The position numbers were made by a program, and so were the translations under genes. This document shows, piece after piece, positions 7,314-14,321 of a DNA stretch of 15,154 bases. The stretch is from Rhodoferax sp. (GTDB lineage: Bacteria > Pseudomonadota > Gammaproteobacteria > Burkholderiales > Burkholderiaceae_C), in NCBI GenBank assembly GCA_030683195.1, contig JAUXQA010000424.1, forward strand, positions 1-15,154, in the 5' to 3' direction. Below the pieces are notes generated by a model. The model was not told where the DNA came from. It ran no database searches and saw nothing but the letters and a program-made list of their open reading frames with translations. The number at the start of each line of letters is the position of its first letter. Position 1 is the first letter of the stretch.

Positions 7314-8830
7314 CTTCCATGATGCACACCCGCATTCACGAGCTGTTTGATGAGCGGGTAGCCAGTGCGCCGGAGCAGGTTTTTCTCTACCTTCCTGAAG
7401 GCACACTCTCCCTGGCCGACCTGGACGCCTGTGTGACCCTGCTGGCACAAGAGCTTCTTGCGGATGGTGTGCTGCCTGGCGACCGGGTGCTGACCGTGGC
7501 AGAGAACTGTCCTGAGCATGTGGCCCTGATCCTGGCCTGCAGCCGCGTGGGCGCCTGGTCGTGTGGCGTGAATGCCCGCATGTCGCGCGGCGAAGTGAGT
7601 GCCTTCAACGCCAAGGCCGACCCGCGTGTGGTGTATTTCACCAGCGGCGTGTCCTTTGCGGCGCGCCAGCACGGTGTGGACGCTGGCGCCATGCCCTCGG
7701 TGTTGCCGGGGCTGCAGCGCAGTGCGCCTCGGCCCCAGGCGGTGGCCGAGCAGGGTGAGTTGGCGGCGCGGGTGGCCGCCGTCATCTTTACCTCGGGCAC
7801 CACCGGTGCGCCCAAGGGGGTGCTGGTCAGCCACGCGGGCCTTCTGCAGTTTGCCCGTGTGTCGGCGCAGTCGCGTGAGTTGGGTCCGCAAGACCGGTCA
7901 TATGCTTACCTGCCCATGACACACATCTTCGGGTTGGGTACCGTCCTCATGGCCTCTTTGTATGCCGGAGCGGGGTTGGTGATGCGCAGTAGCTTTGATC
8001 CGGCCGATGTATTTGAGGCGCTGGCGAATCAGGGCGTGTCCACGTTGCAAGGCCCGCCCACCATGTTCAACCGGTTGCTGGGCTGGTTGGACCAGCAAGG
8101 CGTGGCCCAGCCGTCAGCACCCGCCTTGCGCTATGTGTACACGGGGGCCGCCGCGCTGGACATGCGCCTCAAGCTAGCGGTTGAGCAGCGCTTGGGTCTG
8201 CCCTTGCACCACGGCTACGGTCTGTCTGAATATGCGGGTGCGCTGGCCGTGGGCTGCCTGGGTGTGCGGCGCGACGACACCTCGGCAGGTTATGTGGTGG
8301 AGGGCGGCGAGGTGCGCATCGTCAACCCGGAGGGCCAGGATCTGCCCTGTGGCGGGAAGGGCGAGATCTGGATGCGTGGCGTGGGCCTGATGCCGGGCTA
8401 TTTCAGGGATGAGGCGGCCACTGCGCAGGTCATGCGCCCGGGGGGCTGGTATGCCAGCGGCGACCAGGGGTATCAGGCGGCGGATGGTGCTTTGTTTGTG
8501 GTGGGGCGCCTCAAAGAGATGATCATTCGCTCCGGCTTCAATGTGTACCCGGGCGAGGTGGAGGTGGTGCTGGCAGCGTTCCCTGGCGTGCAGCGCGCCG
8601 CTGTGGTGGGGCGCCCCGAATCAGATGGCAACGAGGAAATTCTGGCGTTCCTGGAGACCTCGGATCAGACGCCGCTTGACATGGAGGCTCTGCATGCCCA
8701 TATCGCGGAAAACCTGGCGCCCTACAAGCGCCCGGCCCGGGTGGTGTGCGTGGGCGCATTTCCCATGACGCACAGCGGCAAGATCCTCAAGCGGCAGTTG
8801 CTGGCCGATCTGGCGCCAGCACCAGGTTGA
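7310..8830 (+). CDS. AMP-forming acyl-CoA ligase (first copy)
   Basis: This 506-residue enzyme of the adenylate-forming (ANL) superfamily should convert a carboxylic acid, ATP and CoA to an acyl-CoA through an acyl-adenylate. The motifs are all in order: the P-loop TSGTTGAPKG (161-170), PMTHIFGLG (202-210), YGLSE at 303-307 (Ser where most members have Thr), SGD (383-385), the hinge GRLKEMI with NVYPGEVE (399-418), and the C-terminal catalytic Lys491 in HSGKILK. I chose the ATG at 7310, which overlaps the Bug receptor stop codon; in-frame ATGs at 7319 and 7322 are also possible. The last 44 bases overlap the minus-strand thioesterase gene. Substrate specificity is not readable; a short to medium aliphatic or cyclic acid would fit the neighbours. 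Confidence 0.9.
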   Translation: MTSMMHTRIHELFDERVASAPEQVFLYLPEGTLSLADLDACVTLLAQELLADGVLPGDRVLTVAENCPEHVALILACSRVGAWSCGVNARMSRGEVSAFNAKADPRVVYFTSGVSFAARQHGVDAGAMPSVLPGLQRSAPRPQAVAEQGELAARVAAVIFTSGTTGAPKGVLVSHAGLLQFARVSAQSRELGPQDRSYAYLPMTHIFGLGTVLMASLYAGAGLVMRSSFDPADVFEALANQGVSTLQGPPTMFNRLLGWLDQQGVAQPSAPALRYVYTGAAALDMRLKLAVEQRLGLPLHHGYGLSEYAGALAVGCLGVRRDDTSAGYVVEGGEVRIVNPEGQDLPCGGKGEIWMRGVGLMPGYFRDEAATAQVMRPGGWYASGDQGYQAADGALFVVGRLKEMIIRSGFNVYPGEVEVVLAAFPGVQRAAVVGRPESDGNEEILAFLETSDQTPLDMEALHAHIAENLAPYKRPARVVCVGAFPMTHSGKILKRQLLADLAPAPG

Positions 8831-9263
8831 TGAACCGGAATGTGCCGATGGCGCGGGCCAGCACCGTGCCCTGCTCATCGATCACCGTTCCCTCGCAGTA
8901 ACAAATAGAGCGCCCACCGCCCGAGCGCTTGCCCTCGATGGTCAGCGTGCCGCGACCGGGCTGCAAAAATGTCACATTGATGGACAGCGTCACCGCGCTG
9001 GACCGGAACCCCACGCTGGAGACTGCTGCACTGGCCATGGCCGTGTCCAGCAGCGCCATCAGCACGCCGCCGTGGGCGGCATCCAGCAGGTTGGTGAACT
9101 CCGGGCGCATCGGCATGCGCAGGTGCGCCAGGCCGTTTTCTGATGACTCGCGTGTCACACCCAGCAGTTTGAGGAAGGGTACGCGGTGAAACACATTGGC
9201 CAGATCAGTGGCCGCTTGGGGTGGTGTTTTCGTTTCCGCCGCCGTTGCAGTCGTCATGCTCAT
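8787..9263 (-). CDS. PaaI-family hotdog acyl-CoA thioesterase (second copy)
   Basis: This is a 158-residue hotdog-fold thioesterase. AHGG at 63-66 and Asp73 give the HGG-6-D active-site pattern, and SICYCEG with ARAIGTFRF near the end mirrors the copy at 5838-6254. The N-terminal 20 or so residues are a low-complexity Ala/Thr extension absent from the shorter copy. The ATG at 9261-9263 overlaps the stop codon of the upstream ligase gene (ATGA), so ligase and thioesterase are coupled; a second in-frame ATG lies two codons in. The 3' end runs 44 bases into the oppositely oriented ligase gene. The enzyme presumably hydrolyses CoA esters formed by, or downstream of, its coupled ligase, which is an inference from the family and the arrangement. 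Confidence 0.87.
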   Translation of the reverse strand: MSMTTATAAETKTPPQAATDLANVFHRVPFLKLLGVTRESSENGLAHLRMPMRPEFTNLLDAAHGGVLMALLDTAMASAAVSSVGFRSSAVTLSINVTFLQPGRGTLTIEGKRSGGGRSICYCEGTVIDEQGTVLARAIGTFRFINLVLAPDRPATAA

Positions 9264-10807
9264 GCAACCTCGCGCTGGGCAGCGCAGCTCTTGCGCAGTT
9301 CACCCTTGAGAACTTTGCCGGCGGCAGACAGCGGCAGGGTCGGGCGAAACTCAATGCTCTTGGGGCACTTGTAGCCGCTCAAGTGGGTGCGGCAGTGCGC
9401 AATGAGCAGCCCTTCTTCCAAACTCACATCGGGGCGCAGAACCACCACGGCGTGGACGGTTTCCCCCCATTTCTCATGGGGGATGCCGATGACGGCGCTG
9501 GAGGCGACGCCCGGGTGACGTCCCAGCACTTCTTCCACCTCGGCGGGGTAGACGTTTTCACCGCCGCTGATGACCATGTCCTTGATGCGGTCCACCACGT
9601 ACACATAGCCTTCGTCGTCCATGGTGCCGCCGTCACCCGTGTGCAGCCAGCCTCCGCGCATGGCGTGTTCTGTATCCTCGGGGCGGCCCCAGTAGCCCAT
9701 CATCACCACGGGCCCTCGCACCAGAATCTCGCCACTCTGTCCGCGCGGCAGTTCCTGGCCGTTGTCATCGGCGATGCGGATTTCGGTGGAAAAACCAGCG
9801 CGCCCGGCGGAGCGGATGCGACCACTGGCGCGCTCCCCGGCACTGCGGCCAATGTGATGCACCGAGACCGACGCAGCGGTTTCCGTCATGCCGTAGGCAT
9901 GGATGAATTCCACCCCCGGAAAGGCCTGAAATGCTCGCTCCAGCAGCGGTACCGTGATGGGCGCTGCACCCCACAAAATGCGTTGCAAGCTGCTCAGGTC
10001 GGTCTGTGCAAATGTGGGGGCCTCCAGCAGCATCTGCAGCATGCTGGGCACCACCACCACATCGGTGATGCGTTCGCTGGCCAGGATGCGCAGCACGGCT
10101 TCGGCGTTGAACGCCGGAAACGTCACGCAGGTGCCGCCCACCACCGTCTGGCCCAGCATGCGACCCAGACCCGCCACGTGAAAAAGGGGTGCGGTCAGCA
10201 GGGTGATGAAGTGGCCGGGGTTGGGTACCTCGGCCATGCGGCCCACCAGGGCAGCCCACAGATTGGCGTGCGACAGCATCACACCTTTAGGGAAGCCGGT
10301 GGTGCCGCCGGTGTACAGAATGGCGGCCAGTTCGCTGTTGTCACAGCGCACGTCGTCCACCGGCGTGGCTTGGTCGATCAGTGTCTCAAAGCTCAGTCCA
10401 TACGCTGGCTCCATCTGGTTGCTCATGGCCACAGTGGTTTGCAGGGTTGGCACCTGTCCGGACAAACCCACGGTGAGGTGCGCCAGTGCGTCGTCAACGA
10501 ACAGCACGCGCGCCCCGCAGTCTTGCAAGGCATAGGCCACTTCGCCAGCCGTCCAGCGGGTGTTGACCGGGTTGAGTACGCCGCCCAGCCACCAGACCGC
10601 CAGCGCGGTCTCCATGTAGCGGTCGCTGTTCAAGGCCAGAACGGCGACGCGGTCACCCCGGGCTACACCGAGCTGTCCGAGTGCGCCTGCCAGCCTGGAG
10701 ACACGCGATGCCAGTTGGGAAAAGGTTTGACGCCGGAGACCGTCCACTGTGGCGGTCTTGTCGGGATGTCTCTGCAGTGAACGGTGCAGACCGGCGGTTA
10801 GATACAT
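9260..10807 (-). CDS. AMP-forming acyl-CoA ligase (second copy)
   Basis: This is a 515-residue adenylate-forming acyl-CoA synthetase, more like the long-chain/fatty-acid-CoA ligase branch than the first copy. Motifs in order are YTGGTTGFPKG (165-175), APLFHVAGL (206-214), YGMTE (305-309), TGD (390-392), DRIKDMV with ENVYPAEVE (406-425), and the catalytic Lys498 in AAGKVLK. All key residues are present. It is transcribed away from the Bug receptor gene at 11044 and is followed, through a 4-base overlap, by the thioesterase. The start is well supported by GAGGAGACA just upstream; the AGGAGACA octamer occupies 10810-10817 on this strand. Together with the divergent receptor it repeats the receptor/ligase/thioesterase set seen in the first gene run, possibly for a related acid. 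Confidence 0.91.
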   Translation of the reverse strand: MYLTAGLHRSLQRHPDKTATVDGLRRQTFSQLASRVSRLAGALGQLGVARGDRVAVLALNSDRYMETALAVWWLGGVLNPVNTRWTAGEVAYALQDCGARVLFVDDALAHLTVGLSGQVPTLQTTVAMSNQMEPAYGLSFETLIDQATPVDDVRCDNSELAAILYTGGTTGFPKGVMLSHANLWAALVGRMAEVPNPGHFITLLTAPLFHVAGLGRMLGQTVVGGTCVTFPAFNAEAVLRILASERITDVVVVPSMLQMLLEAPTFAQTDLSSLQRILWGAAPITVPLLERAFQAFPGVEFIHAYGMTETAASVSVHHIGRSAGERASGRIRSAGRAGFSTEIRIADDNGQELPRGQSGEILVRGPVVMMGYWGRPEDTEHAMRGGWLHTGDGGTMDDEGYVYVVDRIKDMVISGGENVYPAEVEEVLGRHPGVASSAVIGIPHEKWGETVHAVVVLRPDVSLEEGLLIAHCRTHLSGYKCPKSIEFRPTLPLSAAGKVLKGELRKSCAAQREVA

Positions 10808-11043
10808 GGTGTCTCCTCAAAGCCCGAGAGTTGATTGGGGGTGTGTTTTGTGCCGTGATTTGACGCCTCACGATGGTCTGCAGCAATTGCAGATTGGATC
10901 AATCTGATTGGCCAAATGCGTCATGGGAGCCCTGGCTTTCAGACCTGAAATTTCCTGCCACTGCGATTGAGTTTTTCTGCAATTGCGTGAGTAGCGCTGT
11001 CTTTTTAAAGTGAGTCCGCCACCACCAAAACAAGGAGACATTC
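10808..11043. promoter_or_regulatory. Divergent intergenic region with candidate operator palindromes
   Basis: These 236 bases lie between the minus-strand ligase and the plus-strand Bug receptor, so they must hold the promoters of both. The sequence shows a perfect inverted repeat TCTGCA-N5-TGCAGA (10877-10893), GATTG-GAT-CAATC (10892-10904), and the palindrome TTGGCCAA (10908-10915). The palindrome GCAATTGC occurs twice, at 10883-10890 and 10979-10986. Such clustered palindromes suit a dimeric regulator acting on both directions. The regulator is unknown: the LysR gene at the right end is not adjacent. I could not place convincing -35/-10 pairs. No protein-coding signal is seen here. Confidence 0.55.
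11033..11040 (+). promoter_or_regulatory. Ribosome-binding site of the third Bug receptor gene
   Basis: AGGAGACA stands three bases before the ATG at 11044 and fixes that start. The same octamer precedes the other two Bug genes (3793-3800, 6298-6305) and, on the minus strand, the second ligase gene (10810-10817). Confidence 0.75.
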
Positions 11044-12039
11044 ATGGCAAAGCTCAATTCCCCTCGCTCCCCCGGTCGCCGTACTTTCGGCCTTGGTCTG
11101 ATGGCTGCCAGCGTGCTGGTAGCCGGAATCTCGTTGCCCGCTGCAGCCCAGACCTTCCCGACCAAACCGATCACATTGATCCTGCCGTTTCCGCCGGGTG
11201 GCTCGACCGATGCCATGGCGCGCACCTTGAGCCAAGTGGCCTCCGCCGACCTGGGGCAGCCGATCATCATCATGCACAAGCCCGGCGGCGGCGCTGTCAC
11301 CGGCACGGCCAGCGTGACCGTGAACACGCCAGCAGATGGCTACACGCTGGCCCTGATGCACAACTCGGTGATTCGCCATCCGCTGTTGCAAAAGGTCAGC
11401 TGGGACCCGCTCGTTGATTTCACTTACGTGATCGGCCTGGTGAATCTGTCCACGTTGGTGGCTGTGCGCGCCGATGCGCCCTGGAAAACCATTCAGGAAC
11501 TTCTGGCTGATGCCAAAGCCCGCCCGGGCGTCATCAGCTATGGCAACGTGGGGGCCGCAAGTGCCAACCGCATTGCGGGGCAGCAGTTGGCGCGCGCCGC
11601 CGGAGGTGAGTTCAACATGGTGCCCTACAAGGGCGGTGCCGATGCCATGACCTCGCTCCTGGGTGGGCATCTGGACGTGTATGGTGATCCCGGTGTGGGC
11701 CCGGTGGCCTTGTCGGGCAAGATCCGGGTGCTGGCCACCCTGACTGATCAGCGCCTCAAACGCTTTCCCAATGTGCCCACCGTCAAAGAGGTGGGCTATG
11801 ACATGGCGGTCTACTCGCCCTTGGGTCTGGTCGGCCCCAAAGGCATGGACCCGGCCGTAGTGACCCGGTTGCAAAATGCGTTTCGCAAAGCGACATCCGA
11901 CCCGGCCTACCTGAAGGTGTTGGATGATTACGATCTGCAGCCCCGTCTGATGTCGGCTGAGGAGTACCGACAGTACGCGGGTGAGCAGTTTGCCCGCGAC
12001 AAGGTGTTGCTGTCCCAGTTGGGCTTCAAGCCGGAGTAA
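11044..12039 (+). CDS. Bug/TctC-family periplasmic solute receptor (third of three)
   Basis: This is a 331-residue secreted receptor of the Bug family. The signal peptide has GRRTFG at 11-16, a hydrophobic core from about 17 to 31 and probable cleavage after Ala35 (AAA). The Arg-Arg-Thr-Phe start resembles a twin-arginine motif but lacks the full consensus, so Sec export is equally likely. Family motifs are LPFPPGGSTD (47-56) and HKPGGGAVTG (78-87); the usual Pro-Gly-Ala-Gly is Pro-Gly-Gly-Gly here. VPYKGGADAMT and the FPNVPT segment in the second lobe are also typical. It stands alone on its strand, divergent from the second ligase/thioesterase pair, and probably shares control with them. 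No transporter membrane subunits follow. Its ligand is unknown; a carboxylate is the family expectation. Confidence 0.92.
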   Translation: MAKLNSPRSPGRRTFGLGLMAASVLVAGISLPAAAQTFPTKPITLILPFPPGGSTDAMARTLSQVASADLGQPIIIMHKPGGGAVTGTASVTVNTPADGYTLALMHNSVIRHPLLQKVSWDPLVDFTYVIGLVNLSTLVAVRADAPWKTIQELLADAKARPGVISYGNVGAASANRIAGQQLARAAGGEFNMVPYKGGADAMTSLLGGHLDVYGDPGVGPVALSGKIRVLATLTDQRLKRFPNVPTVKEVGYDMAVYSPLGLVGPKGMDPAVVTRLQNAFRKATSDPAYLKVLDDYDLQPRLMSAEEYRQYAGEQFARDKVLLSQLGFKPE

Positions 12040-12050
12040 GCTGGGTGGTT

Positions 12051-12076
12051 AAATGGCCGCGGTAGTGCGACCATTT
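12051..12076. terminator. Possible bidirectional hairpin terminator between convergent genes
   Basis: AAATGG (12051-12056) pairs with CCATTT (12071-12076), and inside it CGC pairs with GCG across one mismatch, leaving a six-base loop. It sits 12 bases after the third Bug gene and 27 bases beyond the end of the OmpA-family gene, exactly where two convergent transcripts should stop. The trailing T-run is short on both strands, so intrinsic termination would be weak. Confidence 0.4.
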
Positions 12077-12102
12077 CTGGCTATCTAGTCAAAGTTCAAA
12101 GT

Positions 12103-14097
12103 TCAAGGGTCAATCAGCAGCACTGTGGCGGACGACTGACCGCCCCGCCCGTCAGTAATGGTGTATGTGAACGTATCCTGAAGAAACTGATTGGATGGGA
12201 TGAACAGGATTTGCGATCCGACCACGCTGACGGTGCCGTTATTGCCCAGAGGCTGGGTGAGCGCGTAAATCGACAGCGGGTCGCCGTCAGGGTCGCGGTC
12301 ATTGGACAGTACCGATAAAGTACTGGAGTAGATGCCACTCAATGTATAGGTGTCGTTAACTGCAATTGGCATTTGATTCGGCTGCGTCACGGTGACGGTC
12401 ACGCTTGCGTTGGCACTGCCACCCTGGCGGTCGCGCACGATGTAGGTGAAATGGTCCTGGCCGCGAAAGTTCAGCGGCGCTACGTACACAACCTGCCCAC
12501 CTTCCAGGCGCACTTGTCCGTAGGATGCTGCGCTGACCGATTCAAGGCTCATGACGTCACCGGCATCTGGGTCGCTGTCATTTGCCAGTACAGCAAGTAC
12601 GGTGCGGCTTCCGCCGATCACGCTATATGCATCGGCCTGTGCCTGTGGGACCCGGTTGATCCAGGCACGGGTTGTATTCTCGGTCTGGCTTTGCTCCGTA
12701 CTGCGGTAAACGTCCACCGTGCGCTTGTGCAGCGCCGGAGTTCGCAGTGCGCGGCGTAACCAAGCGGGCTCTTGCGCCACGTCTTCGCGCTCAAAGGTGA
12801 CTGGCAGCACGTTGGCTGCGATGGTCTGTGCAGGAATCTGGATCGACTCTGTTTTCTCGGTCACGCTGAAAAACTCCAGGTCCACGCGCCGATTTCTTTC
12901 GCGGAATTCCGCCGTTGCCGGGTACTTGGGCTCGGATTCTCCGCGACCCTCAACGATGGCCACCTCGGTAGGGAACCCACCTGCGGCAACCAGGTAATCA
13001 CGTACCGCCTCAGCACGCTTGATCGACAACAGATTGTTCTGCTTGTCCGAGCCCAGATCGCAGGTATGGCCCACGATGCGCACATTGCCCTCGCGCCCAG
13101 TGGATTTAAGCAGGGCCGCAATGCGGTCGAGTTCAGCGCGTGCCAGGCTGCTTAGGGTGGCACTGGATAAATCGAAAAAGGCGTCACCCGTCATGCTTGC
13201 TTTGGTTTTGACCAATCTTTGCTCGGTGCGGGCCGGAATGATGGTGGGCTCCAGCACCGGCGGTTGGCGCTCCACCATGCGAAAAATCCTTTCAGGCTGA
13301 CTGCTGGCAGCGCCAAAGCTGTAGCGATAGGTCAACATGGCACGGTTGTCATTGCGCGTCAGGTCAGCATCACCCTGCTTGCGTAAGTGGTCGATTTGCA
13401 GCGCCACGCTATGGGGTGTACCGACAAAGAACTTCTCGGCGGCAATCGACAGAGTGCTTTGGCGCGCGGCGCTGCGACCCCACTCCAGGTCAAGACCCGC
13501 GGTGAGACGCAAGTTGCTGTCACTGTAATAGTGTCCTGCGCGCATGCCAACGCCGTGGTCGTATGCCCGCTCGAACACACGTGTTGTAGTGGTCCGGGTA
13601 ACAGTGTCTACAAAAGGTCGGCCGTCTTGCGCACCGCTTAACTCGCTGACGTTGTTGGTAGTGTTTTGACCAATCAGCCGGCGGCCTGTCACGCCCTGGC
13701 TGACGTAAACATTGCCAAACCAGCGGGCATTCTCCAGTCCCGCACCCAGCGTAGCTTTGCGGTCATGGGTCTGGTTTTGGTCGAGTGCCAAAAAAAACTT
13801 GTGAACTGCATCGCCGGAGACCCGTTGGTAACTCAGTTGCGCCCCGCCAGCAGAGCGTGCCAGCCAGGCATCAGCGAGCCAGGAACTGTTCGCATCTTCA
13901 TGCAGCACACCCAGCCATTCGGTCTGGAAGTTGGCGCCATTGGCCACCCCCAGTGACACCCGGTTGCTGCTGCCGATGAACTGCAGATTGCCCTCGGATT
14001 GCACCGGTACCTGCGCATGGAGTGGCAATGCCGCCCAAGAAGCAATAAGGGCAAGCAGCAGACGTGAAAAGGGAGGCCGGGGTAAGGATTGCGGCAT
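12103..14097 (-). CDS. OmpA-family outer-membrane protein with C-terminal cadherin/Ig-like repeats
   Basis: This 664-residue envelope protein has a signal peptide at 1-28 (cleavage after LHA). From about 30 to 262 it has alternating, aromatic-rich strands ending in YRYSF, which fits an outer-membrane beta-barrel. A Pro-rich linker (275-290) follows, then an OmpA-type peptidoglycan-binding domain (about 302-410) with SIKRAEAV at 358-365 and RNRRVDL at 401-407. Arg361 matches the diaminopimelate-binding Arg of E. coli OmpA, but the partner Asp position is Cys346, the only cysteine in the protein; Asp347 follows it. After a linker come two cadherin/Ig-like repeats (about 485-570 and 576-664), with VLANDSDPD and VLSNDRDPDGD. 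No clear ribosome-binding site precedes the ATG, but a stop codon lies 14 codons upstream in frame and no other ATG is near. I infer a role in envelope anchoring or surface interaction. The gene is by eye less GC-rich than its neighbours. Confidence 0.85.
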   Translation of the reverse strand: MPQSLPRPPFSRLLLALIASWAALPLHAQVPVQSEGNLQFIGSSNRVSLGVANGANFQTEWLGVLHEDANSSWLADAWLARSAGGAQLSYQRVSGDAVHKFFLALDQNQTHDRKATLGAGLENARWFGNVYVSQGVTGRRLIGQNTTNNVSELSGAQDGRPFVDTVTRTTTTRVFERAYDHGVGMRAGHYYSDSNLRLTAGLDLEWGRSAARQSTLSIAAEKFFVGTPHSVALQIDHLRKQGDADLTRNDNRAMLTYRYSFGAASSQPERIFRMVERQPPVLEPTIIPARTEQRLVKTKASMTGDAFFDLSSATLSSLARAELDRIAALLKSTGREGNVRIVGHTCDLGSDKQNNLLSIKRAEAVRDYLVAAGGFPTEVAIVEGRGESEPKYPATAEFRERNRRVDLEFFSVTEKTESIQIPAQTIAANVLPVTFEREDVAQEPAWLRRALRTPALHKRTVDVYRSTEQSQTENTTRAWINRVPQAQADAYSVIGGSRTVLAVLANDSDPDAGDVMSLESVSAASYGQVRLEGGQVVYVAPLNFRGQDHFTYIVRDRQGGSANASVTVTVTQPNQMPIAVNDTYTLSGIYSSTLSVLSNDRDPDGDPLSIYALTQPLGNNGTVSVVGSQILFIPSNQFLQDTFTYTITDGRGGQSSATVLLIDP

Positions 14098-14133
14098 GAG
14101 AATTTGCTCAAGTTGAAACAGTTGCCGACCGAG

Positions 14134-14178
14134 ACTGACTCAGCCGGGAGGACCAAAAAAAATTCCTCACCAGTCAGT
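14134..14178 (-). other. Nested inverted repeats upstream of the OmpA-family gene
   Basis: In the 224-base gap between the OmpA-family and LysR genes, ACTGACT (14134-14140) pairs with AGTCAGT (14172-14178). Inside it, GAGGA (14148-14152) pairs with TCCTC (14164-14168) around a loop containing a run of A (T on the coding strand). It lies about 37-81 bases upstream of the start codon, so it could be a leader-RNA hairpin or a protein-binding site. The rest of 14098-14321 shows no convincing gene; no promoter could be placed. Confidence 0.35.
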
Positions 14179-14321
14179 AACAGCGCTAGGCTTTTGTCGG
14201 TGGGAATCTTTTCGATGCTTAAAGAACTCAGTTTAGCAGTGCCCAAATTGGTGGCTGTTTCGCCGGCGCTTCGCGCAAGAAGTCTGCGCGATTGGACAGG
14301 ATATGAACACCCCGCTTCGAA

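Noticed and set aside
6423..7448. 341-codon minus-strand frame across the second Bug gene
   Set aside because: It shows no domain; its His/Gly-rich composition is typical of antisense shadows in GC-rich DNA.
9221..10780. 519-codon open frame on the plus strand, antisense to the second ligase
   Set aside because: It runs opposite a gene with every ligase motif, has no recognisable domain and is rich in His, Gln and Gly, as expected from the reverse of GC-rich codons.
12091..12104. Tandem AAAGTTC repeat next to the OmpA-family stop codon
   Set aside because: Two short copies can arise by chance; nothing else marks them as an attachment or binding site.
13833..14246. 137-codon minus-strand frame around the start of the OmpA-family gene
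   Set aside because: It is out of frame with the OmpA-family gene and overlaps its signal peptide and barrel start, which are clearly the real coding frame.
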